From contig JAGBHF010000006.1 of the NCBI GenBank assembly GCA_017935645.1, positions 1 to 63,545 on the forward strand: 63,545 bases of DNA. Reading direction: 5' to 3'. This document shows, in pieces, positions 37,702 through 46,327 of the stretch (the stretch's first letter is position 1; every line of letters starts with the position of its first letter). This DNA comes from Bacteroidaceae bacterium. GTDB lineage: Bacteria > Bacteroidota > Bacteroidia > Bacteroidales > Barnesiellaceae_A. The notes beneath the pieces are model-generated. The model was not told where the DNA came from. It did no database searches and saw only the letters and a program-made list of their open reading frames with translations. A program made the position numbers and the translations under genes.

Positions 37702-37720
37702 GTGTGTGTACAAGATTTTC

Positions 37721-38713
37721 TTATTGTGCGTCGTAACCCCATACGAGGTACAGCGCGCCCCATGTAAAACCTGCTCCGAATGCTGTGAGAATGAGTTTGT
37801 CACCTTTTTTGAACTTGTGTTCAAACTCGTCTAAGCATAGTGGTATAGAGGCAGCACTGGTGTTGCCGTAGTGTTGTATGTTGACAATAAGTTTTTCTTC
37901 GGGAACGTTAAATCTTTCGGCAATAGCCTCGATGATGCGCAAGTTGGCTTGGTGAGGGATGAGGTAGTCTATGTCGTCGATAGTGAGATTGTTACGTTTC
38001 ATAATCTCGTCGGACGATTCAATCATGTCGGCTACTGCGTGCTTAAACACGAAACGACCGTCTTGATAGACATAGTGCTCGTTCTTGTCGATTGTGGCGT
38101 GCGAGGCCGGACGTACTGAGCCACCGGCTGTCATGACAAGGTGGGGAAGACCTATACCGTCGGTGTGGAACACGGCATCCATAACACCAATATTCTCCTC
38201 GGTGGGTTCCAATAGAACACAAGCGGCCGCGTCGCCAAACAAGGGGCATGTGTTGCGATCCTTGTAGTTAACCATTGATGACATTTTCTCGGCGGCAATA
38301 ACCACAACTTTCTTGTGTACACCGGCTTGTATATACATAGCACCGGCTCGCAATGCTACGATAAATCCGGCGCAAGCGGCTTGTATGTCGTATGCATAAG
38401 TGGTTTTTATGCCAACTTTCTCGGCAATGATAGAGGCTGTCGAGGGAAAGCGGTAGTCGGGGTTGGATGTAGCACAAATAATGAGTTCAATCTCGGTGGG
38501 GTCGATGCCTGTTTTGTCGATGAGCGATTGCAAGGCACGAGCGCCCAACTCCGATGAGCCGGCTCCTTCTTGTTTAAGAATTCTTCTCTCTTTGATACCT
38601 ACGCGGGTGGTAATCCACTCGTCGCTTGTGTCCACCATTTGTGCCAACTCCTCGTTGTTGAGGATGTCGTCGGGTGTGTATGATGCGACACCTGTGATTT
38701 TTGCTTTGAACAT
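37721..38713 (-). CDS. fabH: Beta-ketoacyl-ACP synthase III
   Basis: A 330-residue enzyme that starts fatty acid synthesis by joining acetyl-CoA (or a branched primer) with malonyl-ACP. The catalytic Cys is in DIQAACAGFIVAL, the His in LIPHQANLRI and the Asn in HYGNTSAASIP. It follows rpmF in the yceD-rpmF-fabH order widespread in bacteria. Confidence 0.96.
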   Translation of the reverse strand: MFKAKITGVASYTPDDILNNEELAQMVDTSDEWITTRVGIKERRILKQEGAGSSELGARALQSLIDKTGIDPTEIELIICATSNPDYRFPSTASIIAEKVGIKTTYAYDIQAACAGFIVALRAGAMYIQAGVHKKVVVIAAEKMSSMVNYKDRNTCPLFGDAAACVLLEPTEENIGVMDAVFHTDGIGLPHLVMTAGGSVRPASHATIDKNEHYVYQDGRFVFKHAVADMIESSDEIMKRNNLTIDDIDYLIPHQANLRIIEAIAERFNVPEEKLIVNIQHYGNTSAASIPLCLDEFEHKFKKGDKLILTAFGAGFTWGALYLVWGYDAQ

Positions 38714-38783
38714 GACGTTCTATTGTTAAAAATAGTTGCTTAAGATTAATTGTTCTTTGCAACTATTGTGGTTTTAAAGAAAA

Positions 38784-38803
38784 ATGCCCTAAGAATAGGG
38801 CAT
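38784..38803 (-). terminator. Terminator hairpin after rpmF
   Basis: ATGCCCT (38784-38790) and AGGGCAT (38797-38803), followed on the minus strand by TTTTTC. It is probably partial, since fabH lies downstream. Confidence 0.6.
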
Positions 38804-38827
38804 TAGCTTTTTACCGAGCTGTGTTAA

Positions 38828-39013
38828 TTAAACAGCAGCTTCTTTTTCGATAGCCAACTTACCACGGTAGTAACCGCATTCGCCGCATACTGTGTGGTAA
38901 ACATGCCATGCACCGCAGTTGGGGCAAATGGCCAATGTGGGGGCTACAGCCTTGTCGTGAGTTCTTCTCTTGGCTGTTCTTGTCTTTGACTGTTTTCTTT
39001 TAGGATGTGCCAT
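38828..39013 (-). CDS. rpmF: 50S ribosomal protein L32
   Basis: A 61-residue ribosomal protein. The basic N-terminus AHPKRKQSKTRTAKRRTHD is typical. Cys30, Cys33, Cys43 and Cys46 form a zinc ribbon (CPNCGAW, CGECGYY). It is the zinc-containing form. It lies 19 bases after the YceD gene. Confidence 0.97.
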   Translation of the reverse strand: MAHPKRKQSKTRTAKRRTHDKAVAPTLAICPNCGAWHVYHTVCGECGYYRGKLAIEKEAAV

Positions 39014-39032
39014 TTTACTATATATTTAATTA

Positions 39033-39605
39033 TTATCTTTTCAGTTTCTTGAGTGCGTCCCAACGTGGGTCGGTAGGTCGGTCAACCTCTTCTTGTAGGG
39101 TGTCGTCGATAAAATCGGTGTCGATATCATCGTCATCATCATCGACGCGTCTTGCACTCATTTGTTGCAACCTTGCACTCATTTCCTTGTTGCACTTGCC
39201 GTAGGGGTGTACGTGCTTGATGGGAATGGTGAGCGCGATAAATTCGTAGAGAAACCAAGCGATGTTTATCTCACCTTCATCCTCGGGGATGATAAGCATG
39301 TTGTCGCTTTCCTCCTTGAATTCGTGTCCGAACTTGATGAAGAGTTGTTCATCGGTGTCGATGATGTGCTCCATGTCGTCGAGACAGCGGTCGCAAGGGA
39401 TGTATATAACGCCCGAAAGGTGGAAGTTCAGTTCAACAACTGTTGCTGTTCGTTTTATGTCGAGCGCAACATCTACCTTTCCGCGTTGTACTTCGGGTCC
39501 GTCAATATTTGCAAAGAACTCGTTGTCGAGCCTATACTCAAGTGCTGTAGAAGTATCTACAGGCATGGTTTTGAGCGATAGTTTATATTCTGTAAACTTT
39601 CCCAA
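39033..39605 (-). CDS. YceD/DUF177 protein
   Basis: A 190-residue protein of the DUF177 family, linked in other bacteria to 23S rRNA and L32 accumulation. The CxxC-type motif is CDRCLDDMEH around residues 75-84, with GHEFKEES after it. The C-terminal part has an Asp run encoded by GAT/GAC repeats, then a family-typical DPRWDALKKL end. Its place directly before rpmF is the conserved arrangement. The -7 box is at 39632-39639. Confidence 0.9.
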   Translation of the reverse strand: MGKFTEYKLSLKTMPVDTSTALEYRLDNEFFANIDGPEVQRGKVDVALDIKRTATVVELNFHLSGVIYIPCDRCLDDMEHIIDTDEQLFIKFGHEFKEESDNMLIIPEDEGEINIAWFLYEFIALTIPIKHVHPYGKCNKEMSARLQQMSARRVDDDDDDIDTDFIDDTLQEEVDRPTDPRWDALKKLKR

Positions 39606-39631
39606 GGCTGATACATCATTAAAAAACTGCG

Positions 39632-39639
39632 CAAAGGTA
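39632..39639 (-). promoter_or_regulatory. -7 box (TACCTTTG) of yceD-rpmF-fabH
   Basis: TACCTTTG on the minus strand, 26 bases before the ATG at 39605. Confidence 0.65.
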
Positions 39640-39844
39640 AGAAAAATAATTGGTACTTGTCAAATCTTTGTACAGATATTTATTGAACAATGGTGTTAAT
39701 TTTATATGAAATGATTATTTCGGCGATATAACAACCTTTTATACTCAATGGTTTAGAAGCAGTGACAAAAAAAAATATTTTTTTTCTCGTCGAAGGGTGA
39801 TTTTTGTGTTGAGCCTTAACCGCTTGTCTTGTCCAATAAAACCA

Positions 39845-39876
39845 AAAGGTTGCGCCACAATCGTGACACAACCTTT
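39845..39876 (-). terminator. Terminator after fba
   Basis: AAAGGTTG (39845-39852) and CAACCTTT (39869-39876), lying 19 bases beyond the fba stop. Between it and the YceD promoter I see only AT-rich sequence. Confidence 0.7.
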
Positions 39877-39895
39877 ATAGTGTATGGTTGGATTA

Positions 39896-40891
39896 TCAGA
39901 GTGCTTTACCGGCACTGCCAAGAACGTTGATAAGCTTGTGCTTATAAAGTTCTTTGAGAGAATCGCGAGCGGGACCGAGGTACTTACGGGGGTCAAACTC
40001 GGCGGGCTTAGTAGCCATAACCTCACGAATAGCGGCAGTCATAGCCAAGCGACCATCTGAGTCGATGTTGATTTTACATACCGATGAAGCGGCTGCGCGA
40101 CGGAGTTGGTCTTCGGGAATACCGATAGCGTCTTTGAGGGCGCCACCATATTTGTTGATGATAGCAACTTTGTCTTGGGGTACGCTTGATGAGCCGTGCA
40201 ATACGATGGGGAATCCGGGGATGCGTTTCTCAATCTCTTCGAGGATGTCGAAGCGTAGAGGAGGAGGAACGAGGATGCCTTCTTCGTTGCGAGTGCATTG
40301 TTCGGGACGGAACTTGTTGGCACCGTGTGAAGTACCGATTGAAATAGCGAGTGAGTCAACACCTGTCTTTGATACGAAGTCTTCAACCTCTTCGGGACGT
40401 GTGTATGTGTGGTGCTCAGCGCTTACCTCATCTTCAACACCGGCCAATACACCGAGCTCACCCTCAACTGTTACGTCGTATTTGTGAGCATATTCAACAA
40501 CACGGCGAGTGAGTTCTACGTTCTCGTCGTATGAGTGGTGTGAACCATCGATCATCACTGAAGAGAAGCCCATGTCAACGCATGACTTACAGAGCTCAAA
40601 TGTGTCGCCGTGATCAAGGTGGAGTGTAATAGGAATTGCGCAACCCAACTCTTTGGCATACTCAACAGCACCTTGTGCCATGTAGCGAAGGAGTGTTTGG
40701 TTGGCATATTTGCGTGCACCACTTGATACTTGGAGGATTACGGGTGATTGACACTCTACAGAGGCTTGAATAATTGCTTGCATTTGCTCCATGTTGTTGA
40801 AGTTGAATGCTGCAATTGCATACTTGCCTTCCATAGCTTTGCGGAACATCTCACGGGTGTTCACCAAACCTAATTCTTTGTAGCTAACCAT
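39896..40891 (-). CDS. fba: Class II fructose-bisphosphate aldolase
   Basis: A 331-residue zinc aldolase of glycolysis and gluconeogenesis. The zinc site and catalytic Asp are in LHLDHGDTFELCKSC. DGSHHSYDENVELT and VEGELGVLAGVEDEV are family signatures. The later zinc ligands and phosphate loop are in IGTSHGANKF and LHGSSSVPQ. Single gene with promoter 40929-40936. Stop TGA. Confidence 0.95.
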   Translation of the reverse strand: MVSYKELGLVNTREMFRKAMEGKYAIAAFNFNNMEQMQAIIQASVECQSPVILQVSSGARKYANQTLLRYMAQGAVEYAKELGCAIPITLHLDHGDTFELCKSCVDMGFSSVMIDGSHHSYDENVELTRRVVEYAHKYDVTVEGELGVLAGVEDEVSAEHHTYTRPEEVEDFVSKTGVDSLAISIGTSHGANKFRPEQCTRNEEGILVPPPLRFDILEEIEKRIPGFPIVLHGSSSVPQDKVAIINKYGGALKDAIGIPEDQLRRAAASSVCKINIDSDGRLAMTAAIREVMATKPAEFDPRKYLGPARDSLKELYKHKLINVLGSAGKAL

Positions 40892-40928
40892 TTCTATTAA
40901 TATATTAAGTTTAACAATAGTCTTTCTG

Positions 40929-40936
40929 CAAAGTTA
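40929..40936 (-). promoter_or_regulatory. -7 box (TAACTTTG) of fba
   Basis: TAACTTTG on the minus strand, 37 bases before the ATG. Confidence 0.6.
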
Positions 40937-41035
40937 CTAAAAAAATATCAAGTGCAACTCTCTTGCGCTTATAAAGTTTCTTTTTATTATTCTAAATTGC
41001 ATGTTGCAGGCGCTGTTGTGGAGCTGTTTGATGGT

Positions 41036-41677
41036 TTATTGTGTTATCTTCCACTTTTTACCCTTCCATTTTAGGGTTATCTGTTGGTGGAAATTGTGTT
41101 CTATCTCTTTGCGTGTTTCGTCGTCGAGTGTCTGTAAGAATGACGGGAGTGCGATGATATTGTCGGTGTCGTCACTCATGTTGTACTGTATGGTGTGAAG
41201 GGTTATCTTTTGAGCCAATTCGGTGCGCTCCTTGCGCATTTTCTTGGGATGGGCGATAAAGTCGGTGACGGTAACGGGGGTAAAGTGTTTGTTGATAACA
41301 ACAGGTTGCCAATTGCTTTCGTATAGGTCTATGTGGCTGTTGGGTGCAGGACCTTCGACTGTGGTGATAACGGCGTATAGCGGTTTTTTGCCTGCATTTA
41401 TCAATTTGATTTGCACAGTACTTGCCTTCGATGTGCGCAGGTTGAGATATGTATCGCCCAGTGTGACGAGTTGTACGGTATCGCCTGTGTAAGTGGGAAT
41501 CTTGGCACTCATGCCAGCGTTGTAGAGGTCTATCATGTCGAGTCGGGCGTTTTTGCCAATGTTGGGCATGATGTGTACCGGCATGTTGGTCCATATATCG
41601 GCGATGCTTTGTGCCGAAATGCCGTTGGTTGCATATACAATGATAAGCAGTGTGGCGATGTATCGTAATATTTTCAT
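41036..41677 (-). CDS. DUF3256-family exported protein
   Basis: A 213-residue protein with signal peptide at about 1-22 (TNGISAQ). The motif SIADIWTNMPVHIMP followed by RLDMIDLYNAGM matches the DUF3256 family, found mainly in Bacteroidales and of unknown function. The body is beta-rich, with repeats of LVTLGDTYLNLRT type. It has its own -7 box at 41698-41705. Periplasmic location expected. Confidence 0.82.
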   Translation of the reverse strand: MKILRYIATLLIIVYATNGISAQSIADIWTNMPVHIMPNIGKNARLDMIDLYNAGMSAKIPTYTGDTVQLVTLGDTYLNLRTSKASTVQIKLINAGKKPLYAVITTVEGPAPNSHIDLYESNWQPVVINKHFTPVTVTDFIAHPKKMRKERTELAQKITLHTIQYNMSDDTDNIIALPSFLQTLDDETRKEIEHNFHQQITLKWKGKKWKITQ

Positions 41678-41697
41678 CGTTATAGTATTTTCTTCTA

Positions 41698-41705
41698 CAA
41701 AGATA
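41698..41705 (-). promoter_or_regulatory. -7 box (TATCTTTG) of the DUF3256 gene
   Basis: TATCTTTG on the minus strand, 20 bases before the ATG at 41677. Confidence 0.6.
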
Positions 41706-41779
41706 GCGAAAAGAGGGTGATGTGATGCTGAGATGTTCGACTTTTATAGAGTTATAACCTAAAAAAAGTATAAACACGT

Positions 41780-42682
41780 TTATTTCGTGCCCCAATATAG
41801 GAAGAGCATACCTATCAGAACCAATAAAAGGTCAATCGCCTTGTGCTTGATATTCTTTTCGCGGAAGAATATAGCCCCGGCAGTAAAGCTGACAACGACG
41901 CTACTGCGACGTACCAATGAGACTATTGATATCATTGAATCGGGGTAGCTGAGTGCATAGAAGTAGACAAAGTCGGCACAAACAAGAAAGAGTGAAATGA
42001 AAAAGATACTCTTGCGCCACACGAAGGGTGTGCTGTTATTACGCTTAGGATACCAAAGGACGAGGGTGATGATAAGCATAAGTGCCAATTGGTAATAGGA
42101 GTACCACACCAATACTGTCATGCGATGAAATCCGTGCGACATGAGGTATTTGTCGTATAGCCCGCTCATGGCTCCTGTTATGGTGGCGAGGAGTATAAAG
42201 ATAATCCATATATTGTGCTTGAAGTTGATACCCTCTTTTTTGCCCGATATTGATAGCAGAATAAATGCGACAATGGCAACCAATACACCTATCCATTGAT
42301 ACACATTGAGTGTCTCACCATAGATGAGCATAGCTCCTATAAGTGTGAGAATAGGTTGTGAAGCCTTGATGGGTGCTGCTATGGTGATAGGTAGGTGTTT
42401 GGTGGCAAAATAGGCAAAGAGCCACGACGACAGCACAATGCATGCCTTGAGAAAGATGAATAGGTGGGTGCGCAGGTCGGCTTCGGGCACATAAAAGATG
42501 GTGTCTTGAATGGTCTGTGGTGCTACTTTCGATAATAGGATGAGTGGCAAGAAAAGTAGTGAGCAAAAGAGGGTGTTGAGTAACAACACCGGAATGACTG
42601 CATTGCCATTGAGCGATGCTTTCTTACATGTATCGTATGCTCCTAATAGCAACGCCGAAAGAAATGCCAATGATAACCACAT
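41780..42682 (-). CDS. EamA/DMT-family transporter
   Basis: A 300-residue membrane protein with about ten hydrophobic helices in two related halves. The end of the first half carries the EamA-type segment ITIAAPIKASQPILTLIGAM. In the second half ISIVSLVRRSSVVVSFTAGA sits at the equivalent place. It probably exports or imports small metabolites; the substrate is unknown. It lies 46 bases after truA and likely shares its transcript. Confidence 0.85.
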   Translation of the reverse strand: MWLSLAFLSALLLGAYDTCKKASLNGNAVIPVLLLNTLFCSLLFLPLILLSKVAPQTIQDTIFYVPEADLRTHLFIFLKACIVLSSWLFAYFATKHLPITIAAPIKASQPILTLIGAMLIYGETLNVYQWIGVLVAIVAFILLSISGKKEGINFKHNIWIIFILLATITGAMSGLYDKYLMSHGFHRMTVLVWYSYYQLALMLIITLVLWYPKRNNSTPFVWRKSIFFISLFLVCADFVYFYALSYPDSMISIVSLVRRSSVVVSFTAGAIFFREKNIKHKAIDLLLVLIGMLFLYWGTK

Positions 42683-42728
42683 GTGCGATAGTGTGAATTT
42701 AACAGTCGAATAACACGCCGCGTTATGC

Positions 42729-43475
42729 TTATATGAATATCTCCTCGGGGTAGGTTACGTCGTGTAGGAATAGAGCCTTGCCGGGCATTGATGTGCCTGC
42801 CAATCCTCTATCGCGCCCCTCGATAATGGCACAAAACTCTTCGAGCGAGATTTTGTGTCGTCCTACCTCCACAAGTGTGCCTACAATGGCGCGTACCATG
42901 TTGCGCAGAAAACGGTCGGCTGTAATGGTAAAGGTATAGCCTTCGCCCTCAGGCTCCCAATGGGCATAGGTAACGCGGCAATTGTTGGTCTTGACATCGG
43001 TGTGCAACTTGCTGAACGATGTAAAGTCGGTATAGCGGTATAGCATTTCGGCGGCTTGGTTCATTGCCTCAAAGTCGAGCGTGCCTCGGTATCGCCAAGC
43101 ATATCGTTCGGCGAAGGGCGACTTGTGGTCTATTGCATAGTACTTATAGGTGCGTGATGTGGCGTCGAAACGGGCATGAGCCTCGTTGGTGACAGGTACG
43201 CAACGAAACACGGCTATATCGGGTGGAAGCAGGCGGTTGAGCCTGTCGGCAAAGATGGCCGGATCGGGTAGGGGTGTCTCGGTGTCGAAGTGTGCCACCA
43301 TCAGGCGGGCATTTACTCCGGCATCGGTGCGACCGGCTCCTGTTACAGGGGTGGGTTGTCGCAAGAGTGTTTGCATGGCTTCCTCAAGGCATTGTTGTAC
43401 GGTGACGGCATTGGGTTGTATCTGCCATCCGTGATAGTTCGTGCCGTCGTATGCAAAGTAGAGGAAGTAACGCAT
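42729..43475 (-). CDS. truA: tRNA pseudouridine(38-40) synthase
   Basis: A 248-residue enzyme that isomerises uridines 38-40 in the tRNA anticodon arm. The catalytic Asp lies in [26 protein letters not shown] and the C-terminal [17 protein letters not shown] are family signatures. No clear -7 box is seen in the 80 bases between it and the speA stop. Confidence 0.96.
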   Translation of the reverse strand: MRYFLYFAYDGTNYHGWQIQPNAVTVQQCLEEAMQTLLRQPTPVTGAGRTDAGVNARLMVAHFDTETPLPDPAIFADRLNRLLPPDIAVFRCVPVTNEAHARFDATSRTYKYYAIDHKSPFAERYAWRYRGTLDFEAMNQAAEMLYRYTDFTSFSKLHTDVKTNNCRVTYAHWEPEGEGYTFTITADRFLRNMVRAIVGTLVEVGRHKISLEEFCAIIEGRDRGLAGTSMPGKALFLHDVTYPEEIFI

Positions 43476-43511
43476 CTTGTTGAATATTTACTGATATAAT
43501 AAATACAATAA

Positions 43512-43530
43512 TCCCACGACAGGCGTGGGA
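43512..43530 (-). terminator. Terminator after speA
   Basis: TCCCACG (43512-43518) and CGTGGGA (43524-43530) form a 7-bp stem downstream of speA. The minus strand continues TTATTGTATTT. Confidence 0.65.
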
Positions 43531-43554
43531 CTAATGTGTTGTGATTGTGTCGTA

Positions 43555-45450
43555 TTAATCTCTTTCGAGGTAAGTATAACCGTACAGACCCGAGCGATAG
43601 TTCGACAAGAACTCGCGACCTTCCTCGGCTGTGATAATACCTGCTTTCATTGATGCGGTAGCCCATGCCTCGACACTACGCACCAACTTCTTGGATGAGA
43701 ATTGTACATAGTCAAGTACTTCGGCTACGGTCTCACCATCGATAACTTGGTCTATCTCATAGCGGTCTTTGTATACACTGATGTGTACAGCATTGGTATC
43801 ACCGAAGAGGTTGTGCAAGTCGCCCAAAATCTCTTGGTAAGCACCTACAAGGAATACACCTATATAGTAAGGCTCTTTACCTACTGCATGTACGGGGAGT
43901 GATGATGATGCACCGTTGGAAGATATAAAATTGGCAATCTTACCATCCGAGTCGCAGGTAATGTCTTGCAAGGTTGCTGTACGGTCGGGACGCTCGTCGA
44001 GGCGACCAATGGGCATGATGGGGAAAACCTGATCGATAGCCCACGAGTCGGGGAGTGACTGGAATAGCGAGAAGTTGCAGAAATACTTGTCGGGCAATAG
44101 GCGTTGTATCTTGCGCAACTCCTCGGGAGCATGCTTCATCTCAAGAGCCATCTGGTTTACTTCGCGAGCAATTGACCAGAAAAGCTTTTCGATTTGGGCG
44201 CGGGTGTTGAGGTCGAGCAAGCCGAGGCTGAAAAGGTCAAGAGCCTCTTCACGTATCTGCAGGGCATCGTGCCAGCTCTCGAGCAAGCGCGGTGTATTCA
44301 TGTTGTCCCATATATTGTACAACTCGCGAGCCAATTCGTGAGCCCCCTCTTCAAGTTCCTCTTTATCATCCCATATAGGCAATGAGGTAGTCTCAAGAGC
44401 TTCAATGATAAGTACCGAGTGGTGTGCTGTAAGCGAGCGTCCGCTCTCGGTGATAATATTGGGTTGGGGGAGGTTGTTTTTGTTACAAACGTCTACGAGC
44501 GTAAACACGGCATCGTTGACATACTCTTGTATCGAGTAGTTCATGCTACTCTCGCTTGATGATGAGCGTGAGCCGTCGTAGTCAACTCCAAGACCGCCAC
44601 CGATGTCGACAAACTCGATGTTGAAGCCCATTCGTTGTAGTTGCACGTAGAATTGTGATGCCTCTCGCAGTGCATTCTTGATGCGACGAATCTTGGTTAT
44701 CTGACTGCCTATGTGGAAGTGGATAAAGCGCAAGCAATCGGTCATCTTACGTGAGCGAAGGAATTCGAGAGCTTCGAGCAGTTCGCTTGAGTTGAGGCCG
44801 AACTTACTGCCGTCACCACCCGATTCTTCCCATTTACCGCTACCCGAGCTGGCAAGTTTGATGCGGATACCAATGTTGGGTTGTACCTTAAATCGTTTGG
44901 CAATCTCGGCTATATTTTTCAACTCATTGAGTTTTTCGACAACGAGGAAGATGCGACGACCCATCTTTTGAGCAAGAAGAGCCAATTCGATGTATGCCTC
45001 GTCTTTGTAACCGTTACATATAATGAGAGAGTTTTTGTCGGTATTGATGGCCAATACAGCATGCAACTCGGGTTTCGAACCGGCCTCAAGACCTATGTTG
45101 AACTTCTTACCGTGGCTTACAATCTCCTCTACCACAGGTCGCATTTGGTTGACCTTGATGGGATAGATGATGAAGTTTTGGGCTGTATAGCCATACTCCT
45201 CGGCAGCTTGTTGGAAACAATTGGAAATCTTCTCGATGCGGTTATCGAGAATGTCGGGGAAACGTACGAGTACGGGAGCGGTCACGTCGCGGAGTTGCAA
45301 CTCGTCCATCAGCTCACGGAGGTCTACCGAAGCGTGGTTTTCACGAGGTGTTACTTGTACATGACCTTTGTCGTTGATCGAAAAATATTTCAAACCCCAG
45401 CCATTGATGTTATACAATTCGGCTGAGTCTTCGATGCGCCATCTTCTCAT
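43555..45450 (-). CDS. speA: Biosynthetic arginine decarboxylase
   Basis: A 631-residue PLP enzyme making agmatine, the first step of polyamine synthesis. The PLP Lys is in IIYPIKVNQMRPVVEE. The glycine-rich phosphate-binding stretch is FVDIGGGLGVDYDG. Active-site Cys-like and C-terminal motifs (NFSLFQSLPDSWAIDQ, FLVGAYQEILGDLHNLFGD) are present. The length fits SpeA. It has a -7 box at 45509-45516. Confidence 0.95.
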   Translation of the reverse strand: MRRWRIEDSAELYNINGWGLKYFSINDKGHVQVTPRENHASVDLRELMDELQLRDVTAPVLVRFPDILDNRIEKISNCFQQAAEEYGYTAQNFIIYPIKVNQMRPVVEEIVSHGKKFNIGLEAGSKPELHAVLAINTDKNSLIICNGYKDEAYIELALLAQKMGRRIFLVVEKLNELKNIAEIAKRFKVQPNIGIRIKLASSGSGKWEESGGDGSKFGLNSSELLEALEFLRSRKMTDCLRFIHFHIGSQITKIRRIKNALREASQFYVQLQRMGFNIEFVDIGGGLGVDYDGSRSSSSESSMNYSIQEYVNDAVFTLVDVCNKNNLPQPNIITESGRSLTAHHSVLIIEALETTSLPIWDDKEELEEGAHELARELYNIWDNMNTPRLLESWHDALQIREEALDLFSLGLLDLNTRAQIEKLFWSIAREVNQMALEMKHAPEELRKIQRLLPDKYFCNFSLFQSLPDSWAIDQVFPIMPIGRLDERPDRTATLQDITCDSDGKIANFISSNGASSSLPVHAVGKEPYYIGVFLVGAYQEILGDLHNLFGDTNAVHISVYKDRYEIDQVIDGETVAEVLDYVQFSSKKLVRSVEAWATASMKAGIITAEEGREFLSNYRSGLYGYTYLERD

Positions 45451-45508
45451 TTCGTCAGTTACTTGTGTTTTATTGAGTTGTTATATTATAGTATGTGTTT
45501 TGAACCCG

Positions 45509-45516
45509 CAAAAATA
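45509..45516 (-). promoter_or_regulatory. -7 box (TATTTTTG) of speA
   Basis: TATTTTTG on the minus strand, 58 bases upstream of the ATG at 45450. Confidence 0.55.
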
Positions 45517-45595
45517 CATATTATAATTTAAAAACAAGGGCTGACGAGGTGTTAATGTTTGATTTATTGCTCTTATGTTGCTCTTTTTCTTTATT

Positions 45596-46156
45596 TTATG
45601 CAAAAAATAGGTGCTCTATGCATATTTTTACACCAATCAGTATGAGTATGATACCGCCAATAATCTCAGCGCCTTTCTTGAGATAGCAACCTATCTTCTT
45701 GCCAATGAGGAGTCCGGCCATTGAGAATATAAAGGTTGTTATTCCAATGACTATGGCCGACTGCACTATATCGACGTGTAGGAACGATAGCGATATGCCC
45801 ACTGCCATGGCATCGATACTTGTGGCCAGTCCCATTGTCATGGCTGTGCGGGTGCAACAGGGGTCGAAACATTGACACTCTTCTTGTTGTAATGCTTCGT
45901 AAATCATGCGACCTCCCAAGTACAGCAGTAGAGCCAATGCTATCCAATGGTCGTATGCTTCGATGTATTCTCTAAATCCTACGCCAAGCAGCCAGCCTAC
46001 TACGGGCATGAGACCTTGGAACAGTGCCATGATGAGAGCAAACTTGCAAGCCCGTCTCATTGTAAAAGGGCGCATGAGTGTACCACTTGTGAGCGATACC
46101 GCAAAGCTATCCATGCACAAGCCTATGGCAAGGACGATGAGAGAGAATAGTGTCAT
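45596..46156 (-). CDS. mntP: Manganese efflux pump MntP
   Basis: A 186-residue membrane protein with six hydrophobic helices. The conserved Asp motifs are GLCMDSFAVSLTSG and ATSIDAMAVGISLSF, placed symmetrically as in MntP. It exports Mn(II). No manganese riboswitch (yybP-ykoY) is evident in the 170 bases upstream, which hold the exporter terminator. Confidence 0.93.
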   Translation of the reverse strand: MTLFSLIVLAIGLCMDSFAVSLTSGTLMRPFTMRRACKFALIMALFQGLMPVVGWLLGVGFREYIEAYDHWIALALLLYLGGRMIYEALQQEECQCFDPCCTRTAMTMGLATSIDAMAVGISLSFLHVDIVQSAIVIGITTFIFSMAGLLIGKKIGCYLKKGAEIIGGIILILIGVKICIEHLFFA

Positions 46157-46190
46157 AGTTGTGTTGCTATTTATAATGCTTCATAAAAAA

Positions 46191-46224
46191 CGGGAGAACT
46201 CGGCTCTTGGAGCTTCGTCTCCCG
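46191..46224 (-). terminator. Terminator after the ABC exporter gene
   Basis: CGGGAGA (46191-46197) and TCTCCCG (46218-46224), with inner pairing GGCTC/GAGCT. On the minus strand TTTTTT follows. It lies more than 100 bases past the stop at 46328. Confidence 0.75.
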
Positions 46225-46327
46225 TCATCACACACACATAACACACATTACTATAACTCCCGTGGCGATAAAAAGTTCGCTGAAGGAGCGATTTTTTTGT
46301 GATTTTGTTGTGCGATGAACGGTTATT

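Noticed and set aside
39121..39160. Simple repeat of CATCGTCATC type
   Set aside because: It encodes the Asp-rich stretch of the YceD protein and is not a CRISPR or regulatory repeat.
46157..46327. Manganese riboswitch before mntP
   Set aside because: The region is accounted for by the terminator of the upstream exporter gene, and no yybP-ykoY core was recognised.
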